Below, one piece after another: positions 1 through 11,970 of a stretch of 64,000 nt of DNA; within the stretch, counting starts at the first letter, position 1; each line of letters starts with the position of its first letter. The translations under genes and the position numbers were made by a program. A model generated the notes under the pieces. That model worked only from the letters and a program-made list of their open reading frames with translations. It had not been told where the DNA came from and did not search any database. The stretch is from Elmis aenea. Its lineage: Eukaryota > Arthropoda > Insecta > Coleoptera > Elmidae. Where the stretch lies: positions 27,841,466 to 27,905,465 of the forward strand of contig OX393577.1 in the NCBI GenBank assembly GCA_947652605.1, written 5' to 3'.

Positions 1-175
1 TGTGGAAATGACACCAGTACACACACAATTGCAGGTGGACTTGCAGAGGAAACATGCTGAACTGCAAGCTTCGATAGGTCAACAACAAGCAGAACTGAGA
101 AGAGTATCGGAACAACTTTTAATGGCTAGGCTAGGATTGTTATCGACGTCTCAGACACAGGCGACGCATGTTAAC
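1..175 (+). CDS. Clk: Clock, penultimate coding exon (5' part outside window)
   Basis: This is the 3' part of a coding exon in frame 2, entering from the left edge and ending at a GTAAGA donor at 176 (phase 0). It encodes a glutamine-rich amphipathic helix with QRKHAELQAS and QQQAELRRVSEQL. That pattern matches the conserved coiled segment of animal CLOCK proteins downstream of the PAS domains ([23 protein letters not shown] in vertebrates). CLOCK is the bHLH-PAS transcription factor that dimerises with CYCLE/BMAL1 and activates E-box genes in the circadian loop. The bHLH and PAS domains are not in the window, so identity rests on this helix and on the Ser/Thr/Val-rich tail in the next exon. 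Another glutamine-rich transcription factor is possible but less likely. Confidence 0.72.
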
Positions 176-512
176 GTAAGAACTGCATATTAATATTAAT
201 ATTGTTTACTTTAATATAACGTGTCCAAATTATGAAACTGCAGAATAAAATAACAAATAAAACAAAGACAGAAATAGCGATTTTGTCATTAAGTGAAAAA
301 AAAAACTAACTTTTAGTAATAAATATGTATCCAAAAAAAATATTGCACAGTTTCTTTAAAATTTTATAAAAGCAAGGCGATTTGAGGTTCTAAACATTAA
401 AATTACCTGCGCTAAGTCTTAAAATACATCTTTAAGCTAAAAGAGGTATTTTGGCGATAAAAAAATTACGTGAATACGACCTATCGTTGCCTCATTCTGT
501 CATTATTTTCAG
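176..512 (+). other. Last intron of Clock
   Basis: An AT-rich 337-bp intron with a GTAAGA donor and a TTATTTTCAG acceptor. No repeat or coding signal was seen inside it. Confidence 0.65.
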
Positions 513-743
513 GTGACAGTTCCATACTCCTATAGTTCGGGTACCGTAAGCAGCACTACGGCAGTAATTTCGGGTCCAGCTGTGCAGGTTCCTGTAGCAG
601 TAAGTGTACCAACGAGTATGCCCATGACAGTGCAAGGTGAAATTTTAACACCTTTGGTGCCGGTATCAATGGAATCCTCATCTTTAGCCCATCATTCCAA
701 TGTTCTTTATCAGACCCCCGATTCCAATACTCCACCAAAATAA
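513..743 (+). CDS. Clk: Clock, terminal coding exon
   Basis: The acceptor TTTTCAG ends at 512 and the reading frame (phase 0) continues from the previous exon for 76 codons to a TAA at 741-743. The tail is low in charge and rich in Ser, Thr, Val and Pro, ending in QTPDSNTPPK, as expected for a transactivation-type C-terminus. It carries no catalytic motif. The exon is followed by an AT-rich 3' region with an AATAAA about 20 bases after the stop and several more further on, so alternative polyadenylation is plausible. The gene points toward phenylalanine hydroxylase, which is on the opposite strand. Confidence 0.7.
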   Translation: MTVPYSYSSGTVSSTTAVISGPAVQVPVAVSVPTSMPMTVQGEILTPLVPVSMESSSLAHHSNVLYQTPDSNTPPK

Positions 744-3389
744 ACAAACTGCAGTTTTTGCAAATAAATATTTATACAAATTAATGTGTGCTCCTGTTTA
801 ATTCACTTTTTAAGTGTCAATTGAGTGAAAAGTGCGATAGTTTTTAAGTTTAATTGGGTGTACTAGTGACGAACTGTAGTACACCAAAATGTATTAAATG
901 TTTCTCATTTTCTAAGTTGGGACGACTTTGTGCTAATGTATGTTATATTTATTGTATTAAATAACTAGTAAAATAATTCAATTTTAGCTATATTAGCTAA
1001 ATTTAATTTTGTACATTTCAAACGAAATTGCTCGGAAGTAACAGGAGTATTTTTAATTGCCTAAAGTTTCGATATTTATTTCAAATGGACACGATCCCAA
1101 TTTAAACATTTTGATAGATCCACAATATTTTTGTTAAAATTGTTATCCTGTACTTGTTTATTAATTTATTTTCGAAAGCTTTACATATATAATTCCTCTT
1201 TTACCCCATGATGTCCATTCTTTTATATAAAAAACAAGCTAATCATTTTTGTTAGTTGAACAAGGAATATTATAAATATATAAAATTTTATATTTTAACA
1301 GGCACATGGATATGAATTTTTAAGCTTTTTGAAAGATGTAACAATTTTAATGAAACACCAATTAAACAAAAAAAATTAAAACAATGAGAGATTAAACTGC
1401 AAATCTGTTAGCTGTGTATTTAAAGCTTTTAATTTTCAAAACATTTAACAAAATATTTTAGACAAATGAAATCAGTTTATCAATTTGGTGTAAGAGCAAA
1501 TTATATATTACATTTTTAACGGAAATTTATTTATAGATAATGCAATAAATTTTAAAAGTCAGTCTTGGTTATCATTTCGTGTGTAACTACATAATATAAG
1601 TAGAGCGTCTCAAGAAATATTTCTTTTCTAAAGATTTATTTTACTGCTTGAACAATTTGAGTGATTAAATTATGTGATCTATACAAACTTATTTAAAAAT
1701 GACTTTTTAGTGAATAAAATAGATACGATTTTCATTTAAAATTATTCATACTGTAATAATTATATATAACTGTTTAAAATGGCTTTTTACAGATCCCTTG
1801 TTGTAAAAACAAACACAATAAATTAGGCATATCGGATGATTTAACCTCGACCACCCAAAAAACCACTCACTTATTAATTTTAAATTTCAAAAGGTAAACC
1901 GTCATTTGTATTTAGGAGTGTAGATTTTTATTTAAAAAATTATAATTGTTCAAGAATTATTAGGGTTATAATCGATTTCTTGGTCAAGTATTGAAAGTTC
2001 TTTATATAATTTTAGCAAAAAATACTAAATTGGGTTTGTTGGTGGAATTTTATGTTTTGTGTCAGGTGCTAAGTTTTGTATAAACTCATGATTATTAGAA
2101 TTGCTGAAGTTACATACGTAATGAATGCCAAAATCTGTTTTAAAAGTTTTTTCATCTTCTTAAGGATTGAAATTTTTTATATTCAATGACAGTTACTAAA
2201 AATATAAACTTCTAGTACCAAATAGCCGCACATTTTGATCTTAATAGTACATTAACGCATTTTGTTGTCCTATTATACAAAAAAAACAATAGATATTAAA
2301 TCGTATATCTTAAATATTGTTAACGACATATCACTTTACCAGGGCCTACTTAGTAAACGTTTATTAAATATATTTAAAACAATTTTTGTTACAAATTTTA
2401 TAGAAATATTTTGTTACATAGCAACATAAAAAGTAAATGATTGTGATATACACTTAATTTGCATAAACTAGGAATAATTAAATATATAGTGTATCGATGT
2501 ATATATTTATTAAATGTAAACTACTTTTTGTATTTAAAGAAGTAGAACAATTAAATGTTTGTAATGGCGTGTTTGTTTTATTGTGAAATACTATATGTAC
2601 ACAATAATTAAATGTTTTAATCGATTAGCTGCATATTGAGTAAAATTATGTTTTGATGCCTTGAACATACTAAAAACTGTACACAGGAAAGTTGCTTTAG
2701 AAAAAAAAAGATCATTTCTGCTGTACAAAAGGATGGTAAAAAATCCACAATTGTTAAAAATTGTAGAGTAAATAAATGTGCAACTGCTTTGTTAACTGAA
2801 AAACAGCAGTGAACATACCATGTACATTTTTCAGAGGGTGTTGAAAAACATTTATAATAATGGTTTAGATTAGAGACATAGCTGTCTTCCCCTCATTCTC
2901 AAACTTGGCGCCATTTTCTGGCGTTTTAGGAAAACGTGATTTACCCAATTTTCAACCATTCTTTGGTCAAATGGAAAATTCTCTTATGCTGTTTTTTTTT
3001 TAATTTCTTTAAACGATACATATTATCATAAAAATAAAGCATTTATGTGATGTTGTTAAATAACCTGAAGGCTATTTAAAACACAAACTTCAATAAATTG
3101 TACATAAAATGTTTATCAACTTTAAGTGCCGTCGAAACTCGATTATTAATTAATGAGTTTTACAATTCATACCTAGGTTTAGTGTTATGCGAACAGACAG
3201 GTGTAATTAATTCATAACCGACATTTGTCTTTAAGCGCTGTTTTATCAAACCATGGCTCCCGATGTTTTATGAATACGTTTTTTTTTTCGATGCCTCACA
3301 GTACGCTGTAAATTATATTACGTACAATCGAGAATCGTCTTTAACACCGAATATAACTTATAACTTAAAAAATACATGAAGAGACAACT
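744..3389. other. Tail-to-tail intergenic region between Clock and phenylalanine hydroxylase
   Basis: This stretch holds the 3' untranslated region of Clock and probably that of the opposing gene. It is extremely AT-rich with many AATAAA/ATTAAA motifs. I found no open frame with coding character. A short GC-richer patch at 2895-2940 contains GGCGCC, but I cannot assign it. Confidence 0.6.
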
Positions 3390-3546
3390 TCACAGTTTGC
3401 GTAGCGTATCTAACAAAATTTGTATTTCTTGGTGAACGTTATTTACCAACATCTCCAGCTGGGGTTTCGAATCCAAAACTTCAATGCTTTGTGTGTAGGC
3501 GTTATATCTAACACCAAATGATTTTGGAATAGTAGCGGCATATTTT
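3390..3546 (-). CDS. Hn: Hn exon 6: C-terminal tetramerisation tail
   Basis: Residues 403-454, [19 protein letters not shown] followed by [10 protein letters not shown] and a leucine-rich amphipathic helix. The TGA stop is at 3390-3392. The preceding intron (3547-3598) is only 52 bp. Confidence 0.92.
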
Positions 3547-6500
3547 CTGTAATTAAATAACATTATTTTATATCTGACAATGTCAACAATTTCCTTACAT
3601 CATTTTTTCTTTTGCATCTTCAAAGCTTTCTGCAATAAAGTAAATTGGCTGGTACTCAGTTATAGGATATTTTTGTATGGCTGTCTTAGGAGGATCAAAA
3701 GGTCTTAGTTCGGCTTTGTCTTCTAAAGCATACTGTAATTCACCATAGGACGATAACAAACCGGCCCCAAAGGCCTTTATTTCTCCATGTTCTCGACAGA
3801 GTCCATATTCTACAGTAAACCAAAAGCACTGAAAAAATAATACATCAAAATATAATATTATGACACCCCGCCTGAGATCAATTATTTTATTTTACATCAG
3901 TGTTATTTCATTTACTTTTAAATGAATAACATTGCAATTGCAACTAATGCTAATGCATCAGTTACTAAAACATGTAACACTTCAAAAGGGTCAAGTTATG
4001 AGGATTTCAACTTTAGTAAAACACATTAACGTTAAAATATTACGGTCATCACTTGAGTTCTACAACGTCAGTATTTGTGTTGCGTCAATCAACAAATGAT
4101 TTGTTGATAAATTTGTACATCTTAAGAACATATTATTCGTACGCAAATGTGCTTATAGGAAAGACAGGGATACAACTACAATAAAAAGGGGCTAGCAACA
4201 GGAACCAAAATCTTGGGACAGTCGCGCTTAGGTAGTTAAGAACCAACCATCGAGAAATGTACAGCCGGTCGAAAAATTAATGAGTTTTTTGTGTTTTATT
4301 TGTTTCTTACTGTGTAAAAATTGCTCTAGACCTGGGTATTACGTAAAACAACGTTTGAGGGTCCAACCATCATACAAAGACGATCACGAACCATAATTAA
4401 CAACAATATATATAAGAGTAATAAGTACTTTTCCACAACAGTGCGGTCTATGTACAGTACGGTCCGTCACAATATGTGCCACTACATTAACCAATTTATA
4501 TATTTCTAACAAAATTTATGGAAATTTCAATGGTTTATAATATTTTCATGTTAATTCGCATGTATGTGTATGCATTTTTGTTTTTATTTTATTGTAACTA
4601 TTTTTTGTTTTAAAAGGAAAAACTTCAAATTAATATTTGAATGCAAGTTCACATTTCACATTAACATTTTTTGTACTTTTTTCAACTTTATAAAAACTCG
4701 TTTAGAGTCGAACTTGGTTACCCAGAGTTTGTCTGTGAGTCGAATTAAATTTTAAAAAATTGTTCCTCAACTAGTCTTAAAAAACATTCTGTATTTATTT
4801 TTGTGGTTATTGTAGTTAATAATACGTCTATGTAATCCTACTTACACTAACCTTAGAAGTTACAATTACTTACTGTAGCAAGTTTTTCAATGTAATCGTC
4901 AGGAGCTCCAAGAGAGGCCAGCCCAATTTCTTGAGAAAACTGAGCGAACGCAGGATCAGCGAAAAGAGGTGCATGTCCTAACAATTCATGGCAAACATCT
5001 GGTTCAGGAGTATAATATGGACGACTGTAATGGCGAATATATTGAGTGGAATGGAAAACTCTGAACGCTAAACCAGCTAAAAAGTCGCGAGAAGATAACA
5101 AACCAGCTACTGGCCGTAGTGTGAATCCCGTGCAGTCTAAAACAATTATTATCTAATTTTTCTTTATCCTTAAATAATATCAAGATAAAGTTCTCATCAA
5201 TAATTAAAAAGTCATGGTACAAGACATTAAGATCAATGATTTTAAAACGCCTTAATTAAAGATATTTATATCTTTACCTTTTAAGAAGTTTGAGACATCT
5301 TCCAGTTGTGGTATATTATCTTCTCGGTAACCACAATTTTGTATTAACAGAGGAAAGACATGGTTATGTTCTTTGCAGGCATGAGTAGGATATAATGTTA
5401 CTAATTGGTTGAAAATCTTTCCCCATGTTGCAACTTCGTCGAGAGTGTAATTTACATGAGGTAGTGGTTGACCATATTTGTAATTGAAGGCAATGTCAGC
5501 GAAGTATTTCCTTCTTTCTCTGTACACAGGATCGGTAAATCCGGGATGGTCGGAGTCTAACTCAGCACCGTATGAAAGTATCTGGTTTGCAAAACGGTCC
5601 AAGTCCCGAATACGACGTGGAAACCATGGAACGGTATCTAACATTATTGAAAACCTATTTAATATTTAACATGCTCATTTATAAAACGCAAAGAAAAGCA
5701 ACTCAAGTCCCAAAAAAGTTTTTATGCAGTACCATGAAACTATTAAATTAAAAAGTAATTTCACGAATCAAAAATTTATGAAATTCTCACATAATTATAA
5801 GTGTATATTTTGTGTTTGCGTTTGTTTAAAAGTGCAGGTACACTGTTAAAAAAAGTCGTTTGCTACACTGCACTGAAAAGCAAACATAAAACAGTTCTTT
5901 TAGTTACTAAAATGTAAGAAAATAATATAATTTGAAAAAATTAAAGATTTGACACACTTTTGGTTCAAAGACTTGTAATAGATGTCCAATGTACCCCTGG
6001 GGGTCGATGGAACTCGAGATGTCAATTGGGAGTCGATAGACAAGTCAGGTACTTATTGTACAGGGTGAACCAAATTCGGTGGGATTACATGGTTATATTG
6101 ATAGATAGATAGAGATACTATTAAATTACCAAAAATATGCAGTTTATGACAAACTCAGAACCTACTTTTTCTTATTATAAAGTATATCTTAAAAAAAAAA
6201 ACTTTTTAAATATGCGTGATATTAAAAATAACTACATCACGCCTTATACAATTGAAATGAGAAAAAAATAAGGAATTCAAATAGGTCATGGCCAACTATA
6301 GTTATTATTTGAAAAAAGGTAAGTTTGTGTTATAATTTTTTAACAGTAAGCGTAAAATAGTATATTATATACCAAGGTAGAGAAGTCAACTATTATAGCC
6401 TGAGGGCTCAGATTAGATCACGAGGCGCGAAGCGCCGAGGGATCTAAGGGCCCGAAGGCTATAAGACTTCTCTACCGTGGTGTATATACTATTTTTTTCA

Positions 6501-8164
6501 CTACTAGTAAGACAAACCCATTTATGTTATGTACGCACTTTCTAACCTAAAATATAAAAAGTTAAGTACCTATCTATTCTATAGAAATATTGAATCTGCG
6601 TGTTACTCATCTTGCTAAATCACTATTGTTATTAAAAAACATTGTTTTTAAGCGATGGTTTCATCTAAAATACTGACATTAAAACTTTTCTCTTTTTTAC
6701 GTTGTGTCAATCGACGGTGTGGATATTGACAACCGTCATTTATTACGGCGCGAAAGTCGTGTTATTTAAATACACCAAAGTTTTTAAAATTAAATTAATT
6801 TATTTAAACAACGTTTTAAATGCTAAAATACCAATAAAGAGAATTTCTTCATCATACTAAATCGTCCTATAATTTTTTTTTCTTTAAAACTACAACAGCA
6901 TTATCAAAAAATATAAATTTGTTCATTATTCACCAGTGGTTAATAATGAAAAATTGTTTACCTGTAACCATGCATAGGTAGAGAAATTGAATTTCACGGC
7001 ATTCAAATATACGTCATAATGCTACGCTATATTACTAGTAGTGAAAAAAATTTTTTTAGCACCATCACATTGTACATTATAAGGTCTCCAAAAAAATGTT
7101 TATACATTTTTTCGAAATTTACAACATTAACGGAGACGACACTTTATTGAAATGACAAAGTAAACAGTATCGCTAATAACTGAAATGATACAATGTTTCT
7201 GAATTTGTCTCTAAAAACTGATAATTATTTTCTGGTAATTAAACGTTCCCATATCTTCAGTTCCGTCAGATACCCGTAATACCGTAACCCATTGAACTTG
7301 GTACCCCCTGTACTGTTTGTGCAAATTTCATATAATTTTCAAATAATAAGAATAATAACAATCATGTGGGATTGTCTCCTACTTATTTAATTTTTTAATC
7401 TCTATTGTAAGCGATATAACATAACAATTCTTAGGGGGTCGATTGGGAGAAACATTTTTTTTTATACGAGGTCAATGCAATAAAAAAGGTTGGGAACCCC
7501 TGGTCTAAAACAATATGCAGTTTCTTTATGTACCTACCTAAGTTGTCCTTGTAATCTCTCGAAATAATACTAAAATAATCGCTGTGCTCTTTTACTTCTG
7601 CGATAGCAGCTCCCAAATTTCCATTTGGTTCACATTCCACCATAAATTCGTATCCACTGGCCATTCTTGAAGAAGAACGGGACTCGATGTGCGATAGATT
7701 AACTCCATATTTTTCAAACAATTTGAGATAACGAGCTAAAACGCCGACTTCTTCCGCGTGTGGAGAAAATATTAAGCAGGTACTTTTCGTAGAATCTTTT
7801 CCTGCTTTGATGTAATTTCCACCAGGCATCAGTTTAGGCTAAAATTTGACACTTTATTAATATTCTTGTTTATTACACAATAAAAATTTTAATAACAAAG
7901 TTTTAAAAGCTTCATAATCACTTAAGTAGGTACAATGGAATTGCAAATTATTTTTGTAACGATTTTTTTTGTATAATCTTTTACCCTCTTTCTTATATTC
8001 TAAATGAGTACCTAATTATAGACAAAATCCAAAACTTAGAAACATATAAGTATGGATAGTGTATTAATTTTTCTAATAAAACAAGTAACCGAATTTTATT
8101 ATTAACTTACATCATTAAATCTACTTCCACTTCTTGGTTTATATTTTTCACTAAACATCCCCAT
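3390..8164 (-). CDS. Hn: Phenylalanine 4-monooxygenase (Henna-type), six exons, 454 aa
   Basis: Coding exons on the minus strand are 8111-8164, 7538-7838, 5278-5637, 4874-5136, 3599-3828 and 3390-3546. Their lengths sum to 1365 nt in one frame, with compatible phases at every junction. The enzyme hydroxylates phenylalanine to tyrosine using tetrahydrobiopterin, Fe(II) and O2. In insects it supplies tyrosine for cuticle tanning and melanin, and it can also act on tryptophan. The N-terminal ACT regulatory domain (about 33-115) contains HIESRSS. The catalytic domain starts at VPWFPRR. The iron ligands are visible as His288 and His293 in [10 protein letters not shown] and Glu333 in FWFTVEYG, three residues offset from human numbering. 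The C-terminus is a leucine-rich helix for tetramerisation. Length matches Drosophila Henna (452 aa). Tyrosine hydroxylase is excluded by the ACT sequence and the PAH-like C-terminal half ([12 protein letters not shown]). No disrupting mutation was seen. Confidence 0.95.
3599..3828 (-). CDS. Hn: Hn exon 5: iron-binding glutamate
   Basis: Residues 327-402. This exon was recovered by reading the minus strand directly. It starts with [11 protein letters not shown], containing the third Fe ligand Glu333, and continues through [14 protein letters not shown] and [18 protein letters not shown]. It ends in phase 2 at GTAAGG. Confidence 0.93.
3829..4873 (-). other. Hn intron 4
   Basis: A 1045-bp AT-rich intron. 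I recognise no transposon end, long inverted repeat or coding segment in it. Confidence 0.6.
4874..5136 (-). CDS. Hn: Hn exon 4: iron-binding histidines
   Basis: Residues 239-326. It begins with [11 protein letters not shown] and carries [12 protein letters not shown] with the two Fe ligands His288 and His293, followed by [15 protein letters not shown]. The donor GTAAGT follows ACA in phase 0. Confidence 0.93.
5278..5637 (-). CDS. Hn: Hn exon 3: first half of catalytic domain
   Basis: Residues 119-238, with [34 protein letters not shown] and [16 protein letters not shown]. These are hallmark blocks of biopterin-dependent aromatic amino acid hydroxylases. The downstream intron is only 140 bp. 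Confidence 0.93.
6061..7310. mobile_element. Degenerate long-TIR foldback transposon in Hn intron 2
   Basis: The ends are TA-CAGGGTGAACCAAATTCGG on the left and the inverse, ending CCCCCTG-TA, on the right. The arms match the 47.1-48.3 kb element of this window closely (for example CCAACTAT...AAAAAAGGTAAGTTT). The copy is interrupted at about 6347-7057 by a second element. The TA flanks suggest the Tc1/mariner superfamily. Confidence 0.7.
6347..7057. mobile_element. MITE-like insertion nested in the foldback element
   Basis: Its internal part is bounded by the inverted repeat TTTTTTTCACTACTAGTAA (about 6496) and TTACTAGTAGTGAAAAAAA (ends about 7047). Its left segment, 6347-6500, is itself a palindrome flanking a GC-rich core with GGCGCGAAGCGCC. 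The outer element's sequence stops at its left edge and resumes at its right edge. Confidence 0.6.
7538..7838 (-). CDS. Hn: Hn exon 2: ACT regulatory domain
   Basis: It encodes residues 19-118, including [19 protein letters not shown] and the conserved HIESR motif of the phenylalanine-sensing ACT domain. It ends after AACTTAG, giving a split Asp codon that joins to VPWFPRR of exon 3. An in-frame ATG lies three codons into the exon. Confidence 0.9.
8111..8164 (-). CDS. Hn: Hn exon 1 (proximal start)
   Basis: Eighteen codons starting with ATGGGGATG and ending at a perfect GTAAG donor in phase 0, joining to the CCTAAACTGATG start of exon 2. The ORF is short, so the call rests on the splice sites, the frame and the TATA box about 95 bp upstream. 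The second Met (codon 3) could also serve as the start. Confidence 0.8.
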
Positions 8165-8258
8165 TTTTAAAATTAACTCCTAACCAACTTATCACAAACC
8201 AATGTTCAGCTAATCACAAATCACGAACTTGTATTATGTGTTAGGTGCGAATGTTTTG

Positions 8259-8264
8259 TATATA
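8259..8264 (-). promoter_or_regulatory. TATA box of the proximal Hn promoter
   Basis: A TATATA core lies about 95 bp upstream of the exon 1 ATG on the minus strand. This predicts a start near 8233 and a 5' UTR of about 70 nt. No clear TCAGT initiator is visible at that point, so the exact start is uncertain. Confidence 0.45.
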
Positions 8265-8824
8265 TACAAGCTAAGGTTCCATAAAAAGTAATGACTACTG
8301 ACTTATTTAAAAGAACTTCGATAATTACAGATGTGGTAAAAACTGCAGATAGTTACAATGTTTGTTATAATTTTGTAAGGTCGTGATACGATAACAGATT
8401 TTGCTTGACGTGCGTGTAAATACGAAAGATATTTCATCATTCAAAATAACCAAATAAAATGACGCAAATGTGTATAATACTATACTTATGCATATTAAAA
8501 TAATTACAAGCTTCGATTTCAAACTATTGGAAAAACCTATTAGCTACATTAATCAACAGAACAATGCAATTTTTTTAATTCCACTTCCAAATGTCATGAA
8601 TTTGCTTAAATTGTTAGATTTTATCAAGAAAAGAAGAATAAGAAATGAAGCTTTCATTACCTTTATTTATTAATTAGTAGTAGTAAGATGAAAACGATAT
8701 AAGTTATTAAAAATCAGAAAATTCTTCGGCTTTTCTGTATAAAAAATGATCGCACATTGGAATCACAGTAACATTCACCAACATCATCGTTCTTTTTTTT
8801 AAATTATTAAGTGTTTATAGGTAC

Positions 8825-9648
8825 TAGGGTTTCTTTCCCGGGATCCCGGTCCATTTTAAGCTATTTTATATTTCCCGGGAAATGCTTTTTGTCCCGGGAA
8901 TTCCCGGGATTTTAAAAAAGTGTTATTTTCGTTTATTTTGTGCTAAGATCTTTGTAATACTATCATAACTTATCAGAATTTTATACTTAAAATATCTTTA
9001 CTAACAGGAAATTATGAAAAAACTTTATTTTTATTTCAAAGTAATTTTTCTCTTTTAGTATGGCGCAAAGAAGCCCGGTCTCCATTACAAAGTTTATATC
9101 TTCAAAATACTTTTACAGTTTTATTTTTGTGTACACTGATAATTCAAAGCAAAATAGCTTATAAATGAAATTTTATTGATGATCGTTATCATCGTTATGT
9201 TTCTTTGCTGCTAGATGCTCTCAAGACAATTTCACCTACATCAATAGAGACAGAGAGCATTTTATGCAGCAGGACTTTTTGTTAATAAATTAAGAAAAAG
9301 ACTAATTGGCTGAAGCACAGATCACCTTTGTTTTCTTAAATCACATTACAAAAATTCATTGTAAAAATTATATTATTGTATTCATAAATATGAAATTGCA
9401 ATCGAAAGTTTATAATTCCCAAATGTATGTTTCTCTCACCAATATTATTGAATTATTTGTAATAATCATGGAGCAAAATGTATTACATAATATATGACTT
9501 GGAGTTGTTTTTAAGTAATAAACCGCTCCCTTAATTTTTTGGGTTATTTATTTAAAAATATTGACATAATTTATTACATCCCGGGACAAAGGCCGATTTC
9601 TTCCCGAAATCCCGGGACAAGCAAAATGGTCAAATATGAGAAACCCTA
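8825..9648. mobile_element. Non-autonomous hAT element with CCCGGG-rich ends
   Basis: The terminal inverted repeats are TAGGGTTTC and GAAACCCTA. It is flanked on both sides by the perfect 8-bp duplication ATAGGTAC (8817-8824 and 9649-9656), the hallmark of hAT insertion. Both ends are rich in CCCGGGA motifs. No transposase frame was seen in its 824 bp. Confidence 0.85.
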
Positions 9649-9827
9649 ATAGGTACTCAACTTCAAGTTACAAAAGAATTATTGAAAGAATGTTTAGCGG
9701 TAAATAATTGTAGTAATTTTAAAGGTATTCAAAAGCATTTTGACGACCATTTAAAAACGTGGTTCGAACCAATTGTTCATAAACAAAACACATCGCTCTT
9801 GAAAAATGGTTTACTAAAGGTCTGTTC

Positions 9828-10290
9828 CAGAAATGTCAAGTACGATCCGATGAACGATCAAATAAACGCAGTATTGATATCGCGTTCCAGCAGTCTCTGA
9901 TAGTTCATTCGATGCGACGGTTAGTCGGCTGTTTCAGCAAATGAATTCATGAATTAATTTGTGGGATGTAAAAACAGTACATGAACGAAGGCAAGAACTA
10001 TCTCTGGATTTTTACACGTATGTGCTGTTTATAAGTAATGTGGTCTTTGGTAGCCAAGCATCACCCTCCGAATCTCATGATAATACTGCTTTCTTAAGAT
10101 GTCTACACTTACGATGCTTACATTTGTATGAAAATAATAGACACATATGTAATTTACACTTAGGCATCTCGTTGAAGCGCTCCAGCAGCAGCTAACTTGG
10201 ATTAATACATTTACTAATCCATAATTAACATATTATGCATAAACCAGTTCCTGTATCAGTACATGAATTAGTACAAAACACACTGCTGGA
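9828..10290. repeat. Dispersed MITE-like repeat, copy 1
   Basis: The sequence from GTTCCAG to ACTGCTGGAATAAA matches 35175-35570 along most of its length (shared blocks such as TCGCGTTCCAGCA and GTAAAAACAGTACAT). The ends are short inverted repeats, TTCCAG and CTGGAA. No coding capacity. Confidence 0.6.
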
Positions 10291-10314
10291 ATAAACATTA
10301 AGTATACAACATTA

Positions 10315-11600
10315 TGTAATATGGCTAATAATCTACATGTGTTGTATGGGTAACTTTGTTATTATAAGAGTTACATGGTCGGTTAAATTAGCAAAGTTGG
10401 GCAGAATTTGAAGACAAATTTAATGTCATTTTGACATTTTACCTACACCTTCAACTTTTTTAAATATTTTTAAAAAACCTTAAATAGCTTGTTTTTTTCT
10501 GATTTCAAAAATGTATTCTATTTTTATTAATTTTTTTTTAATTTGCAGGAAACCAATTTTTTTACTAAATAGTATAAGGGTGCCTTGGATTTTGACAACA
10601 ACAGATCATCTATTGTTTGTTTTTTATTAATTGTCAAAGTTCGTTCTGTTTTGTTGCTAATTGTGGATGTTAGTAAGAAATAAAACAGATTACTTATTCG
10701 TGGGAAGACAAAAATTATATGTTTTTTTTTTATTATTCTTGCTTGTTCTTTGGATACGTTACACTCAAGTTCAATTTCTCGTATAGATGCATTTGGTTTA
10801 AAAGTATTGTATGACAAAACACGAACTTATGTATCTTCATTAAAATCTATTTTGGCTTCTTTTGGTTTACAAAAATTAGCTTTAAGTTTTGCAAACAGTC
10901 CTTTATTTGGCTGCCTTTTTTCCATGTATGTTAAAAGATATAAGTAACTCCAATGCTGCGTTTGCATCACGATTACAACTGTAGTAAGTTTTTTCTTCCC
11001 ACAAACAAGTCATTTTTTTAATTTATTACAAACTTTATCACAATTACTTTAACACATTCGCATCCACAATTAGTAACAAAACAGAACGAACTTTGACAAT
11101 TAATAAAAAACAAACAATAGATGATCTGTTATTTTTAAAATCCAAGGTACCCTTATACTATTTAGTAATAATTTTGGTTTTTTGCAAATTTTAAGAAAAG
11201 TAATAAAAATAGATATGATAACCCATGCGTTTTTGAAATCAGAAAAAAATAAGCTCTTTAAATGAACTTATAGCCAATTATGGTTGCCATTTAAAAAAAA
11301 AAAGTTTCGCTTATATCTCAAAAACCGAGTGTGCCATTACTTTTTAGATATTTTTTTATAATTCTACGTACAATTATCCTCAGGAATCATTTTACAGTTT
11401 GGTTTTACCATAGGTGGCTATGAAATTACTTAGTTTTTAGTTTTTTCAAAATATTTAAAAAAGTTGAAGGTGTAGGTGAAATGTCAAAATGGCATTAAAT
11501 TTGTCTTGAAATTCTGCCCAACTTTGCTAATTTAACCGACTATGTAACTCTTATAATAACAAAGTTACCCATACAACACATGTAGATTATGGCCACCCTG
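10315..11600. mobile_element. Foldback transposon with long inverted arms
   Basis: The first about 380 bp are repeated inverted at the right end. For example TAATCTACATGTGTTGTATG on the left pairs with CATACAACACATGTAGATTA on the right, and an inner block around 10560-10680 pairs with 11055-11165. The right terminus is GGCCACCCTG, i.e. CAGGGTGGCC inverted. No transposase. Confidence 0.75.
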
Positions 11601-11970
11601 CATATTTAATCTTACTTCATAAATACATACTAGAGCCGAAAAAAAACCTATGAAGTCCTTGATTGTGAATTGCAACGTGAATGGAATTGAAAAGTTGAGC
11701 AACAACAAATAAATGTTCAACGTTGTGTCCGGAAGAGTTAGCGTAGACGTGATTGGTGAAAGCTCGTTGTAATCTGAAAGACCCTAACTGAAATGTGTTG
11801 GGTAGGAAAAATAACTTTATAAAAGAAATTAGGTTCAAGTATGATTTTTAACGCCGATCATTCGCAATAATTTTAAAATTAAAAGTTACAAACGATTATT
11901 TAAACGGAAGCAACAAGTGGTTTTATAAAATCGTTTCATAATCCGATTTTTCATAATCTCAATTTTCCGG

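Noticed and set aside
3390..8164. Identification as tyrosine hydroxylase or tryptophan hydroxylase
   Set aside because: The ACT-domain sequence, length and C-terminal half match phenylalanine hydroxylase, and there is no tyrosine-hydroxylase-type N-terminal extension.
8325..8522. Hydrophobic 65-codon frame upstream of Hn
   Set aside because: It lies upstream of the promoter, is AT-driven, and has no splice or start support.
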